DNA of 64,000 nt from Shewanella sp. SR44-3 (lineage in GTDB: Bacteria > Pseudomonadota > Gammaproteobacteria > Enterobacterales > Shewanellaceae): contig NZ_JACJDV010000010.1 in NCBI RefSeq assembly GCF_014163735.1, positions 40,180 through 104,179 on the forward strand, written 5' to 3'. This document shows, in pieces, positions 56,212-64,000 of the stretch. Within the stretch, counting starts at the first letter, position 1; each line of letters opens with the position of its first letter. The notes beneath the pieces were generated by a model. The model was not told the origin of the DNA. It saw nothing but the letters and a program-made list of their open reading frames with translations, and searched no databases. The translations under genes were made by a program, and so were the position numbers.

Positions 56212-57205
56212 CAACGACCACGCAGTATTAATTTGTCCCGCATTTTTCGACTATAAAGTACTGATAGAAAATCAACTAACAAAGTATTTTACCTCTGTAC
56301 ACTCTTTTTCCGACAGACCACTATGTTCTTCTATTGGTAAAGCGTTAATTAAATATAACGTGGCTAACTACAATCACTTTATTTCGCGTCAATATAGCCA
56401 ACAACTACTCGAAAAAATCACCCCGTTAATACACGATATAACCACCGTTATTATTGTCAAAGGTACATGTATTTCATCGCTTTTAATACAGGGGATTAAG
56501 AGATTAAATCCAAAAGTCCGAGTGGTTGTATATTGTTGGGATTCTATAGCTAACTCAAATGGATTTGTTCAATTAGCTGCGGTAGCAGATAAGGCTATGT
56601 CATTCGACTTTGCCGATTGCCAGCAACATCAATTAGAGTATGTGCCATTATTTTATCCAGATGATAACACTCGCAGCGCAGCATCAAACAAATCAGCCCA
56701 CAGCTATCAATACAGTTTTATTGGCAGTTATCACGGCGACAGAGCAAAGCTGTTATATAAGCTGATCAATAATGAACAAACTCACTCTGCTTCGTCATTT
56801 ATCAAAATATACTTTCAAAGCAAAATACAATACTGCGTATTTTATTTACTTGATCCCTATGTAAGAAAATGTCCTAAAGAATGGATTACATTCGATATTA
56901 TAGATAGAGATACAATGAACGATATTTTTTCTGATAGTCGTTATATTATCGACATACACCATAAAGGACAGTCGGGTTTAACCATGCGCACATGGGAAAC
57001 ATTGAGCCTTGATTACAACTTGCTGACAACAAATCAATACGTGTTATTACACCAACCAATAGCAGCCATCGACATTCTCGATCGCACCAATGGAACCGTG
57101 TGGAGCAACGAGAAAAAACAACAATTTGTTAAGCAACTTACCGTTGGCAATATATCAACAACACCTCTTTCTTTGTCCCATTGGTTGGACGCACTTTTAA
57201 AATAG
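56204..57205 (+). CDS. Probable glycosyltransferase
   Basis: The 333-residue soluble protein has Rossmann-like segments ([42 protein letters not shown]) and a C-terminal [17 protein letters not shown], resembling the donor-site region of CgeB/GT-B-like transferases. I recognise no named family with certainty. Its place between an acyltransferase and manC, with overlapping ends, makes a third glycosyltransferase the likeliest role. Confidence 0.65.
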   Translation: MGNNDHAVLICPAFFDYKVLIENQLTKYFTSVHSFSDRPLCSSIGKALIKYNVANYNHFISRQYSQQLLEKITPLIHDITTVIIVKGTCISSLLIQGIKRLNPKVRVVVYCWDSIANSNGFVQLAAVADKAMSFDFADCQQHQLEYVPLFYPDDNTRSAASNKSAHSYQYSFIGSYHGDRAKLLYKLINNEQTHSASSFIKIYFQSKIQYCVFYLLDPYVRKCPKEWITFDIIDRDTMNDIFSDSRYIIDIHHKGQSGLTMRTWETLSLDYNLLTTNQYVLLHQPIAAIDILDRTNGTVWSNEKKQQFVKQLTVGNISTTPLSLSHWLDALLK

Positions 57206-57218
57206 TATTGGCGGCATT

Positions 57219-58634
57219 ATGACAATTACACCTATTATTATGGCTGGCGGTTCTGGTACACGTTTATGGCCGCTTTCACGCGGTAATTACCCTAAGCAAT
57301 TTTTAACGTTAAGTGGTGAGCAAACAATGCTACAAAACACTATCACACGTTTAAAAGGGCTGGAACATACGCCAGCAATGCTAATCTGTAATGAAGAACA
57401 TCGTTTTATTGCAGCAGAACAAATTAGGCAGCTTGGGATTGAACATAGCGGAATATTTTTAGAACCAGCAGGTCGAAATACTGCACCAGCCATTGCATTA
57501 GCAGCATTTAAAGCCACAGAGCACGGCCAAGACCCGTTATTGTTAGTCTTGGCTGCAGACCATGTTATTGATGACGTAAGTGCATTTCAACAAAGTGTCG
57601 CTAAAGCGGCTGAGCTCGCGATACAAGATAAGCTGGTTACGTTTGGTATTGTTGGTAATAAACCTGAAACTGGCTACGGTTACATTAAGCGTGGCCAGCA
57701 ATTTCAAAGCGGTTTTGTTGTCGACAGTTTTGTTGAAAAACCGGATCTCGTCACAGCGCAACAATATATTCAAAGCGGTGAATATTATTGGAACAGCGGC
57801 ATGTTTTTATTTAAAGCTAGCCGTTACTTAACCGAGCTTAAAGCGTTTCGACCAGACATTTATGCTGCCTGCGAATCAGCCATGCAAGTACAAAATAATG
57901 ATCTGGACTTTATTCGTGTCGACAAAGCCGCGTTTGAAGCTTGTCCAGATGAATCCATTGACTATGCAGTAATGGAGCAAACTCAAGATGCTGTCGTTGT
58001 ACCTATGGATGCAGGTTGGAGCGACGTAGGTGGTTTTGCGGCATTATGGGATGTATCTGCAAAAGACAACAATGGCAATGTGTTCAAAGGCGATGTTAAA
58101 GCTGTTGATACTAATAACACCTTAGTTTTTAGTGAAGATAAATTAGTTGCCACCGTTGGTGTTGAAAATTTAGTCATAGTTAACACCAAAGATGCGGTTC
58201 TTGTTGCTCATAAAGACAATTCTCAGCAAGTTAAAGACATAGTTAATCAACTTAAAGCTGAAAATCGCAGTGAAGTTACATTCCATCGTGAAGTGTATCG
58301 TCCCTGGGGTAAGTATGACTCAATCGATAATGGTGAGCGGTTTCAAGTTAAACGCATAACTGTTAAGCCTGGTGCTAAATTGTCAGTGCAAATGCATCAC
58401 CATAGAGCTGAACATTGGATTGTAGTAACAGGCACAGCCAAAGTGACTAATGGTGATAAAACTATATTGCTGACTGAAAATCAATCTACTTATATTCCCG
58501 TTGGTGTTATTCATGCATTAGAAAACCCTGGAAAAGTAGACCTAGAGCTTATTGAAGTACAATCAGGCTCGTACCTTGGGGAAGACGATATTGTTCGTTT
58601 TGAAGATCGTTATGGCAGAATTGAAGGGAAATAA
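57219..58634 (+). CDS. manC: Mannose-1-phosphate guanylyltransferase / mannose-6-phosphate isomerase
   Basis: The 471-residue bifunctional enzyme has the pyrophosphorylase motif [20 protein letters not shown] at the N-terminus, FVEKP (about 169), and a C-terminal type II isomerase cupin with RPWGKYDSI and [19 protein letters not shown] (about 390). It makes GDP-mannose. Together with manB next door it supplies mannose or a derived sugar; gmd, fcl and rmd are not in the window. Confidence 0.96.
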   Translation: MTITPIIMAGGSGTRLWPLSRGNYPKQFLTLSGEQTMLQNTITRLKGLEHTPAMLICNEEHRFIAAEQIRQLGIEHSGIFLEPAGRNTAPAIALAAFKATEHGQDPLLLVLAADHVIDDVSAFQQSVAKAAELAIQDKLVTFGIVGNKPETGYGYIKRGQQFQSGFVVDSFVEKPDLVTAQQYIQSGEYYWNSGMFLFKASRYLTELKAFRPDIYAACESAMQVQNNDLDFIRVDKAAFEACPDESIDYAVMEQTQDAVVVPMDAGWSDVGGFAALWDVSAKDNNGNVFKGDVKAVDTNNTLVFSEDKLVATVGVENLVIVNTKDAVLVAHKDNSQQVKDIVNQLKAENRSEVTFHREVYRPWGKYDSIDNGERFQVKRITVKPGAKLSVQMHHHRAEHWIVVTGTAKVTNGDKTILLTENQSTYIPVGVIHALENPGKVDLELIEVQSGSYLGEDDIVRFEDRYGRIEGK

Positions 58635-58637
58635 CGC

Positions 58638-60068
58638 ATGTTAACTAGTCATTTAGTTTTAGCTAATTCAGGGGTTGCTTTTGGTACTAGCGGTGCACGA
58701 GGACTTGTTACCGATTTTACCGCTGATGTTTGTGCTGCGTTTACACTGTCTTTTTTAGCAGTAATGAAGTCCTCCTTTAAGGTTAATACTATTGCCTTAG
58801 CGATAGATAATAGACCTAGTAGTATAAACATGGCTAAAGCCTGTGTTAGTGCGGCTAATTTAATTGGCATAGAAGTTATTTATTATGGAGTGCTCCCTAC
58901 CCCAGCTTTAGCTTTTAAGTCAATGGCGCTTGCTATTCCAGCCATTATGGTAACGGGAAGTCATATTCCTTTTGATCGTAATGGGCTTAAGTTTTACCGT
59001 CCTGATGGTGAAATAACTAAGGCCGATGAACTGGCAATTCTCAGTACTGAAACGGCATTTTCCCCCCTAACAGATTTAGCCGATTTAACGGTTGATGCTT
59101 CAGCTGCGACAGATTATTGCCTGCGTTATGTTTCACTGTTTGATAAAGACTTATTAAAAGGTAAGCATATTGGTATTTATGAGCATTCAAGTGCTGGTAG
59201 GGATCTCTATGCTGCTTTATTTCAAAGCCTTGGCGCCCAGGTAACATCCCTAGAAAGAAGTGATGAGTTTGTTCCTATCGATACAGAAGCTGTATCAGAC
59301 GATGATGTGCGAAAGGCGTTGTTATGGTCTAAAGAGTTTGGTTTTGATGCTATTTTTTCTACTGATGGTGACGGCGATAGACCTTTGATTGCAGATGAAA
59401 ATGGTCAATGGTTACGGGGTGATATTCTAGGGTTGTTATGTGCTCAATCGTTAGGCATAGAAGCCTTGGCGGTTCCTGTTAGTTGCAATACAGCAATCGA
59501 GGCTAGTGGGTATTTTAAAAATGTTAGTCGCACAAAGATTGGCTCTCCTTACGTGATTGCTGAGTTTGATAAGCTTAAACAAAAATACCAGAGAGTTGCG
59601 GGTTTTGAGGCTAATGGTGGTTTTTTATTAGGCTCTAACATTATGGTTAAAGGTAAGCCTTTAACCGCATTACCAACCCGTGATGCGGTGTTACCAGTCT
59701 TAGCGGTATTAGCCTTATCAAAAACAACAGGTATTGCTGCTCAAGTAGCAAATTTACCGCAACGTTATACTCATAGCGACCGATTAAAAGATTTTCCAAC
59801 CGACAAAAGCAAAGCAATCATTGCAAGGGTGCATGCTTCACCTCAAGAGTTACTTACGATATTGGGCGTTAATGCTGATAAGCTTGTTAATGTCAATGCA
59901 ACCGATGGCCTGCGGCTAACCTTAGCAAGCGGATTAATTATTCATTTACGCCCATCGGGTAATGCACCTGAGTTTCGTTGTTATGTCGAGGCTGAAAGTG
60001 TATTGGAATCTAGACGATTTGTATGTAAGGCTTTAAAAGCCTTGGAATCTATAAAGTTAAATGTTTAA
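58638..60068 (+). CDS. manB: Phosphomannomutase
   Basis: The 476-residue phosphohexomutase shows [10 protein letters not shown] (about 16), the phosphoserine loop [14 protein letters not shown] (about 108), the Mg site [11 protein letters not shown] (about 247), [11 protein letters not shown] (sugar-binding, about 321) and [12 protein letters not shown] (phosphate-binding, about 439). It interconverts mannose-6- and mannose-1-phosphate for ManC, three bases upstream. It closes the main operon. Confidence 0.94.
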   Translation: MLTSHLVLANSGVAFGTSGARGLVTDFTADVCAAFTLSFLAVMKSSFKVNTIALAIDNRPSSINMAKACVSAANLIGIEVIYYGVLPTPALAFKSMALAIPAIMVTGSHIPFDRNGLKFYRPDGEITKADELAILSTETAFSPLTDLADLTVDASAATDYCLRYVSLFDKDLLKGKHIGIYEHSSAGRDLYAALFQSLGAQVTSLERSDEFVPIDTEAVSDDDVRKALLWSKEFGFDAIFSTDGDGDRPLIADENGQWLRGDILGLLCAQSLGIEALAVPVSCNTAIEASGYFKNVSRTKIGSPYVIAEFDKLKQKYQRVAGFEANGGFLLGSNIMVKGKPLTALPTRDAVLPVLAVLALSKTTGIAAQVANLPQRYTHSDRLKDFPTDKSKAIIARVHASPQELLTILGVNADKLVNVNATDGLRLTLASGLIIHLRPSGNAPEFRCYVEAESVLESRRFVCKALKALESIKLNV

Positions 60069-60505
60069 ATAATCTATCTATTGAAAATCATGCCTAAAGT
60101 AATTATCTTAGCTCAACGCATTGATCATGAACAAAATGACTATAACGAAATACTCCAGTATTTACATGAGCATAATTTAAAGTCAAAACTAATTTTAGTT
60201 GGGCCAGTCCCTCAATGGCAGTTATCATTGCTAAGCGACATTTTAATCCTGATGAAATTAGGTTTTTTGATGTATCATTTGTCAATGCCGTGTTTAAAGT
60301 AAATCGTAATTTACATATTAAATATGAAAATTCTGACATTGAATATATTTCTATAATAGACCCGTTATGTGACAAGAGAGGCTGTCTTGCTAAAGTCGAT
60401 AATAAAAATACTCCTTTAGTATGGGATTATGGACATTTATCACTCGAAGGTTCTAAATATATTGTAGAAAATATAATAAAAGATAAAGTCCATAGTTATT
60501 TGTAA
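60069..60505 (+). pseudogene. Remnant of an OafA-type acyltransferase SGNH domain
   Basis: Two overlapping frames together give the end of an SGNH domain: KVIILAQRIDHEQNDYNEIL and KLILVGPVPQW in frame 3 (60081-60210), then FNPDEIRFFDVSF, IIDPLC, and the catalytic LVWDYGHLSLEGSKYIV (Asp-x-x-His) in frame 2 (to 60505). A frameshift near 60212-60225 separates them, and the membrane domain and the SGNH Ser block are missing. It is the 3' stub of a former O-acyltransferase gene between manB and galU. Confidence 0.75.
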
Positions 60506-60793
60506 CTTTTCTAATATCACCTTTAAGTTTCATTTATTCATGTCTTTTTTTGTACCATAGCGCGTATCAACGATTAGTAAATGGTTTTTTAACGGCTTAG
60601 GCCGGTGCAAGCTTTAACGCGTTATTTGCTTTAAGTGACTAATTTTATCTTCTTATATTTTTTAGGTGCCGTTTTGTGCACAACAAATTGATAATTGACA
60701 TCTTATAAAAAAATTATCTTGTTAGTGCGTAGTTGAATTTTACTGTTTTTAGGGATGTAATTTTAGGTCTCATTTTATTATTAAGGTTTTTTT

Positions 60794-61687
60794 ATGAAAG
60801 TCGTTATTCCTGTTGCTGGTCTTGGCACCCGTATGTTACCGGCAACAAAGGCCATACCTAAAGAGATGCCGCCGTTAGTCGATAAGCCGCTTATTCAATA
60901 TATCGTTAATGAGTGTGTGGCAGCGGGTGTGAAAGAGATTGTATTAGTGACCCATGCCAGCAAAAATGCTATCGAGAACCATTTTGATACTTCCTATGAG
61001 CTTGAATCGACTCTTGAGAAGCGGGTAAAGCGGCAGTTATTGGATGAAGTGCAAGCTATTTGTCCTAAAGATGTGACCATAATGCATGTGCGCCAGGGTG
61101 AGGCTAAGGGGTTAGGGCATGCGGTGTTATGTGCTAAGCCTTGTATTGGCAATAATCCGTTTGCTGTCGTCTTGCCCGATGTAATTTTAGATGAATACAC
61201 TGCCAACCAAAAAACTGAAAATCTAGCGGCCATGATAGCGCGCTTCAAATCCACTTTAGCCAGCCAGATCATGGTGACGGCAGTACCCGAATCTGAAGTC
61301 AATAAATACGGCATAGCCGATTGCGGTGGTGTTGAGATTGCCCCTGGTGATTCTGCAAAAATCAAAGCCATGGTAGAAAAACCTGCCATTGATGAGGCAC
61401 CATCGAATCTTGCAGTGGTTGGCCGTTATGTATTGTCTGAAAAGATTTGGGATTTATTGGCAAAAACCCCAGCGGGCGCCGGCGATGAAATTCAATTAAC
61501 CGATGCTATCGATATGCTGATCGAACAAGATACGGTTGAAGCTTTTAATATGACGGGTAAATCACACGATTGTGGCGACAAACTCGGTTATATGGCGGCA
61601 TTTGTTGAATATGGTTTGCGTGACGCTAAGCTGGGCGCTGCTTTTCGTGATCGCATTGCTAGCGTAATGGGTATAAGTAAAAGCTGA
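60794..61687 (+). CDS. galU: UTP-glucose-1-phosphate uridylyltransferase
   Basis: The 297-residue enzyme begins [20 protein letters not shown] and has [13 protein letters not shown] (about 27), the uridine-site [10 protein letters not shown] (about 130) and [15 protein letters not shown]. It makes UDP-glucose, the substrate of the nearby galE. The 288-base gap upstream carries no gene and presumably its promoter; a repeat cluster follows. Confidence 0.96.
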   Translation: MKVVIPVAGLGTRMLPATKAIPKEMPPLVDKPLIQYIVNECVAAGVKEIVLVTHASKNAIENHFDTSYELESTLEKRVKRQLLDEVQAICPKDVTIMHVRQGEAKGLGHAVLCAKPCIGNNPFAVVLPDVILDEYTANQKTENLAAMIARFKSTLASQIMVTAVPESEVNKYGIADCGGVEIAPGDSAKIKAMVEKPAIDEAPSNLAVVGRYVLSEKIWDLLAKTPAGAGDEIQLTDAIDMLIEQDTVEAFNMTGKSHDCGDKLGYMAAFVEYGLRDAKLGAAFRDRIASVMGISKS

Positions 61688-61689
61688 GA

Positions 61690-61925
61690 TAGAGCGCCTA
61701 CGGCTGCGAGGGCGGACTTCGTCCAGCGTAAATAGATAACGGAACGCTGCGCTTACGGAAGACGGAACACTGCGTTTACCGAAATCCGTATTCTGTAGCC
61801 CGCAGGGCGTTCCGTAGTCGCAAAGCGGCGTTCGTATTTGCTGATAATGGAACGCTGCGCTTACGGATAGCAGAAAAAGCAGAAGACTGAAATCCGTATT
61901 CTGTAAGCCCAAAGGGCGTTCGTCT
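61690..61925. repeat. Family-A/B repeat cluster between galU and galE
   Basis: Contains GAGGGCGGACTTCGTCCAGCG, then two family-A palindromes: AACGGAACGCTGCGCTTACGG ... GTAGCCCGCAGGGCGTTCCGTAG and TGGAACGCTGCGCTTACGGAT ... GTAAGCCCAAAGGGCGTTCG. Confidence 0.8.
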
Positions 61926-61968
61926 TAAGGCTGTGCTAACGGCAAATCAACAATAGATAATGGAATTT

Positions 61969-62979
61969 ATGAGTATTTTAGTCACAGGTGGTGCGGGTTA
62001 TATAGGCTCGCACACTATTTTAGAAATGTTAGCCGTCGGTTTAGATATCATTATCCTCGATAACTTATCTAACTCTAGCCTCGAATCGATCAACCGCGTT
62101 GAAGCTCTAGCGGGGAAAAAGGTCACTTTCTATCAAGGTGATATTTTAGATAAAGCTTGCTTACGTGACATCTTTACTAACAATACCATAGAGGCGGTGA
62201 TCCACTTTGCTGGCCTTAAAGCCGTGGGTGAATCTGTTGAGCAACCATTACGTTATTATGAAAATAATGTCACTGGTAGCTTAACTCTATGCCAAGTGAT
62301 GGCAGAATTTGGTGTTAAAAACCTAGTATTTAGCTCATCGGCGACTGTGTATGGCGATCCTGCGGCTTTGCCTATCACTGAGGATTTCCCGACCAGTGCG
62401 ACCAATCCTTACGGGCAATCAAAACTCATGGTCGAGCACATGCTAGCAGATCTTGTTAAAGCAGACCTAAGTTGGAATATTGCCTGTTTACGTTATTTTA
62501 ATCCAGTCGGTGCTCATGAAAGTGGCCTAATTGGCGAAGATCCTAACGGTATTCCAAACAACTTATTGCCTTTTATTGCCCAGGTGGCAGTCGGTAAGCG
62601 TAGCCATGTGAATGTGTTTGGCAATGACTATGACACCCACGATGGCACTGGGGTACGTGATTATATTCATGTAGTTGATTTAGCCTTAGGTCATATCAAG
62701 GCATTAGAGAAAATCACTAAAGGCTCCGGCTTTGTGACTTACAACTTAGGCACAGGTCAAGGCTATAGCGTACTTGAAATGATTAATGCTTTCGAAAAGG
62801 CTTGTGGCAAAAAGCTTGCCTATGAAGTGGTTGAGCGCCGAGCAGGTGACATCGCCGCTTGTTATGCAGAACCTAACAAAGCCCTAAATGAACTTGGTTG
62901 GCAAGCGACCCATTCTTTGAGCGATATGGTTAATAGCAGTTGGAAATGGCAAAGCCAAAATCCTAATGGGTATAAATAA
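61969..62979 (+). CDS. galE: UDP-glucose 4-epimerase
   Basis: The 336-residue SDR has [15 protein letters not shown] (NAD), SSATVYGDP (about 122, catalytic Ser/Thr) and [11 protein letters not shown] (about 147, Tyr/Lys). It interconverts UDP-glucose and UDP-galactose, providing galactose for the glycan or LPS core. ATG 61969 follows a GGA ribosome site more plausibly than the ATG at 61960. Repeat clusters flank it on both sides. Confidence 0.96.
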   Translation: MSILVTGGAGYIGSHTILEMLAVGLDIIILDNLSNSSLESINRVEALAGKKVTFYQGDILDKACLRDIFTNNTIEAVIHFAGLKAVGESVEQPLRYYENNVTGSLTLCQVMAEFGVKNLVFSSSATVYGDPAALPITEDFPTSATNPYGQSKLMVEHMLADLVKADLSWNIACLRYFNPVGAHESGLIGEDPNGIPNNLLPFIAQVAVGKRSHVNVFGNDYDTHDGTGVRDYIHVVDLALGHIKALEKITKGSGFVTYNLGTGQGYSVLEMINAFEKACGKKLAYEVVERRAGDIAACYAEPNKALNELGWQATHSLSDMVNSSWKWQSQNPNGYK

Positions 62980-62984
62980 AGAGC

Positions 62985-63320
62985 AGGGCGACCTTCGGCC
63001 TTCTAGGACGCTTCGCTGCTAGAGACTAGGACGGACTTCGTCCTGCGAGGACGCTGCGCTGCTAGGACCTAGAATCTAGAATCTAGCAGTCGCGAAGCGA
63101 CGCCCTCCGGCGAGCTTGCGAGTTCCTAGGATCTTCTTTATTAGAACGCTGTGCTTCTAGGACCGAGGGCGGACTTCGTCCTGCGAGGGCGCTTCGCTTC
63201 TAGAATCTATAACGGAACGCTTTGCTCACGGAATACGGAACGCTGCGCTTACAGATAACGGAATACTTCGTTTACCGTAAACTGTATTCTGTAAGCCCGT
63301 AGGGCGTTCGTTTTTTATAA
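62985..63320. repeat. Largest palindromic repeat cluster, between galE and the mntA gene
   Basis: About 335 bases, with no gene, made of several units: GGACGGACTTCGTCCTGCGAGG, CTAGAATCTAGAATCTAGCAG ... GGCGAGCTTGCGAGTTCCTAGG (family B), GAGGGCGGACTTCGTCC again, and family-A arms AACGGAACGCTTTGCTCACGG, TACGGAACGCTGCGCTTACAG and GTAAGCCCGTAGGGCGTTCG. It fills the whole galE-mntA gap. Confidence 0.8.
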
Positions 63321-63336
63321 CCTTTTTGAATACATT

Positions 63337-63744
63337 ATGCCAACATCAGATAAAATTTTAGACCACATAGTCAAGCAGGCTGTAACAGATGACGATATAG
63401 CCATCATTTGGTTATATGGCTCTAGAGCCAAAGGCACTGCTACACAGCATAGTGACTTCGATATTGCGATTGCATTTAACAATTTTAATTTGAGTCCTTT
63501 TGATAGAGCTATTCGTCCCCATGAGTATGCTCTGCAATGGAATAGTGAGTTAAATTTGCCTGAAAAAACGATTTCAGTGGTTGATATTAATACTATCCCT
63601 AGCTATCTAGCAGTCAATGTCATTGAGTATGGTAAGGTGTTGCTGAATAAGAATATTTCAAGGGAAATGAAAGAGCGTCAAAGGATTTATAGTCAGTTTG
63701 AATACGAAACCATAGCGCATTCTAAAGGGGATGAGGGTATATGA
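63337..63744 (+). CDS. MntA-type nucleotidyltransferase antitoxin
   Basis: The 135-residue minimal nucleotidyltransferase carries the active site WLYGSRAKGTATQHSDFDIAIAF positions 24-46, with Gly-Ser and the Asp-x-Asp pair. In MntA-HepT modules this protein neutralises the HEPN toxin by AMPylation. The next gene overlaps its stop by four bases and is HEPN-like, which supports the module assignment. Confidence 0.85.
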   Translation: MPTSDKILDHIVKQAVTDDDIAIIWLYGSRAKGTATQHSDFDIAIAFNNFNLSPFDRAIRPHEYALQWNSELNLPEKTISVVDINTIPSYLAVNVIEYGKVLLNKNISREMKERQRIYSQFEYETIAHSKGDEGI

Positions 63745-63911
63745 ATGAAGCAGATGAAGGTTTATCCCTTTATTTAATGGAAGTGAAAAATCATTTAAAT
63801 GAATACCGCCAAGAACTCGATGAGCTCGCATTGTTGTCCACAATAACTGGCAGGGATTACCGCGCTGCTGAACGCTGTACTGGTCAACCCAAATTGGACA
63901 CTTTTAGTTGA
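63741..63911 (+). pseudogene. HepT (HEPN) toxin gene truncated by an IS element
   Basis: The ATG overlaps the mntA stop. The first 45 codons give YLMEVKNHLNEYRQEL and TITGRDYRAAERC, the N-terminal helices of a HepT-type HEPN toxin. At 63876 the sequence changes into the IS end and the frame stops at 63909-63911 after 56 codons. The catalytic R-x4-6-H motif, which comes later in the family, is lost, so the product should be inactive. Confidence 0.8.
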
Positions 63912-64000
63912 GAATTTTCAAATTCTACAGGTGACAGATCACCATTAGCAGAATGAAGTCGCTCCAAGTTGTAATATTTCATGTAAGCAGTCACATCTTG
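63876..64000. mobile_element. IS3-family element, one end (cut by window end)
   Basis: The element begins TGTACTGGTCAACCC, with the TG terminus and a following AAATTGGACAC segment resembling IS3-group terminal repeats. It interrupts hepT. Its transposase gene points left, so this is the transposase 3' end. Confidence 0.75.
63884..64000 (-). CDS. IS3-family transposase OrfB, C-terminal end (partial)
   Basis: On the minus strand the last 38 codons read QDVTAYMKYYNLERLHSANG and then DLSPVEFE, the typical end of the rve integrase domain of IS3-family OrfB, where Y-N-x-x-R-x-H is a family signature. The stop is eight bases inside the IS end. The rest, including the DDE residues, is outside the window. 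Confidence 0.85.
   Translation of the reverse strand, partial: QDVTAYMKYYNLERLHSANGDLSPVEFENSQLKVSNLG

Noticed and set aside
61562..61912. A 116-codon minus-strand frame after galU
   Set aside because: It is made of the family-A palindromes plus the antisense of the galU end.

Overview
The window reads as a chromosomal segment of a marine gammaproteobacterium, most likely Shewanella. This rests on gene order and protein signatures: ileS-lspA-fkpB-ispH followed by a type IV minor-pilin operon, glnB, the yggX-mutY/trmB-yggL-glsB-yggN block, the porin-phoB-phoR cluster, hemW-rdgB-yggT-proC-yggS opposite pilT-pilU, and algH-ruvX-rfaH before a polysaccharide locus. The genus is inferred; no rRNA lies in the window.

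Bases 1-10400 hold the end of ileS, lspA, fkpB and ispH, then pilV-pilW-pilX-pilY1-pilE plus a small secreted protein (TapY2-like), and two divergent FimT/GspH pseudopilins in tandem. Bases 10600-20000 carry glnB, an NDH-2, a SapC-family gene, tRNA-Phe and tRNA-Thr, yggX/mutY, trmB/yggL/glsB, a YggN-like protein and a LysR regulator. Bases 20000-27000 carry a possible small RNA, a DUF885 protein, rdgC, a porin and phoBR with a Pho box. Bases 27000-34600 hold a MITE-like element, hemW, rdgB, a DUF4426 gene, yggT, proC, yggS, pilT and pilU. Bases 34700-39300 hold an exported glutathione peroxidase, hemH, a DUF4136 lipoprotein, yciH, algH and ruvX.

From 39480 to 62980 lies a surface-polysaccharide locus. 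rfaH encodes a NusG-like antiterminator. It is followed by a 0.94-kb noncoding leader with three ops-like elements (core CGGTAGCGTG) and a duplicated structured unit, then a six-SLBB export protein, Wzz, an initiating sugar-phosphate transferase, rmlB-rmlA-rmlC, an unusual SDR, Wzx, an EpsG-like Wzy candidate, three glycosyltransferases, three hexapeptide acyltransferases, manC, manB, galU and galE. The likely product is a Wzx/Wzy-assembled O-antigen or capsule using dTDP-deoxysugar and GDP-mannose-derived precursors, controlled by RfaH. The AT-rich centre (about 50.1-55.6 kb) looks acquired.

From about 36.5 kb onward, intergenic gaps are filled with two families of palindromic repeats that I do not see in the first 36 kb. 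At the right edge an MntA-HepT toxin-antitoxin pair has its toxin gene cut by an IS3-family element. The observations most worth checking are the repeat-built leader between rfaH and its probable target operon, the possible sRNA, the MITE-like element, and the broken genes (acyltransferase SGNH remnant, hepT).
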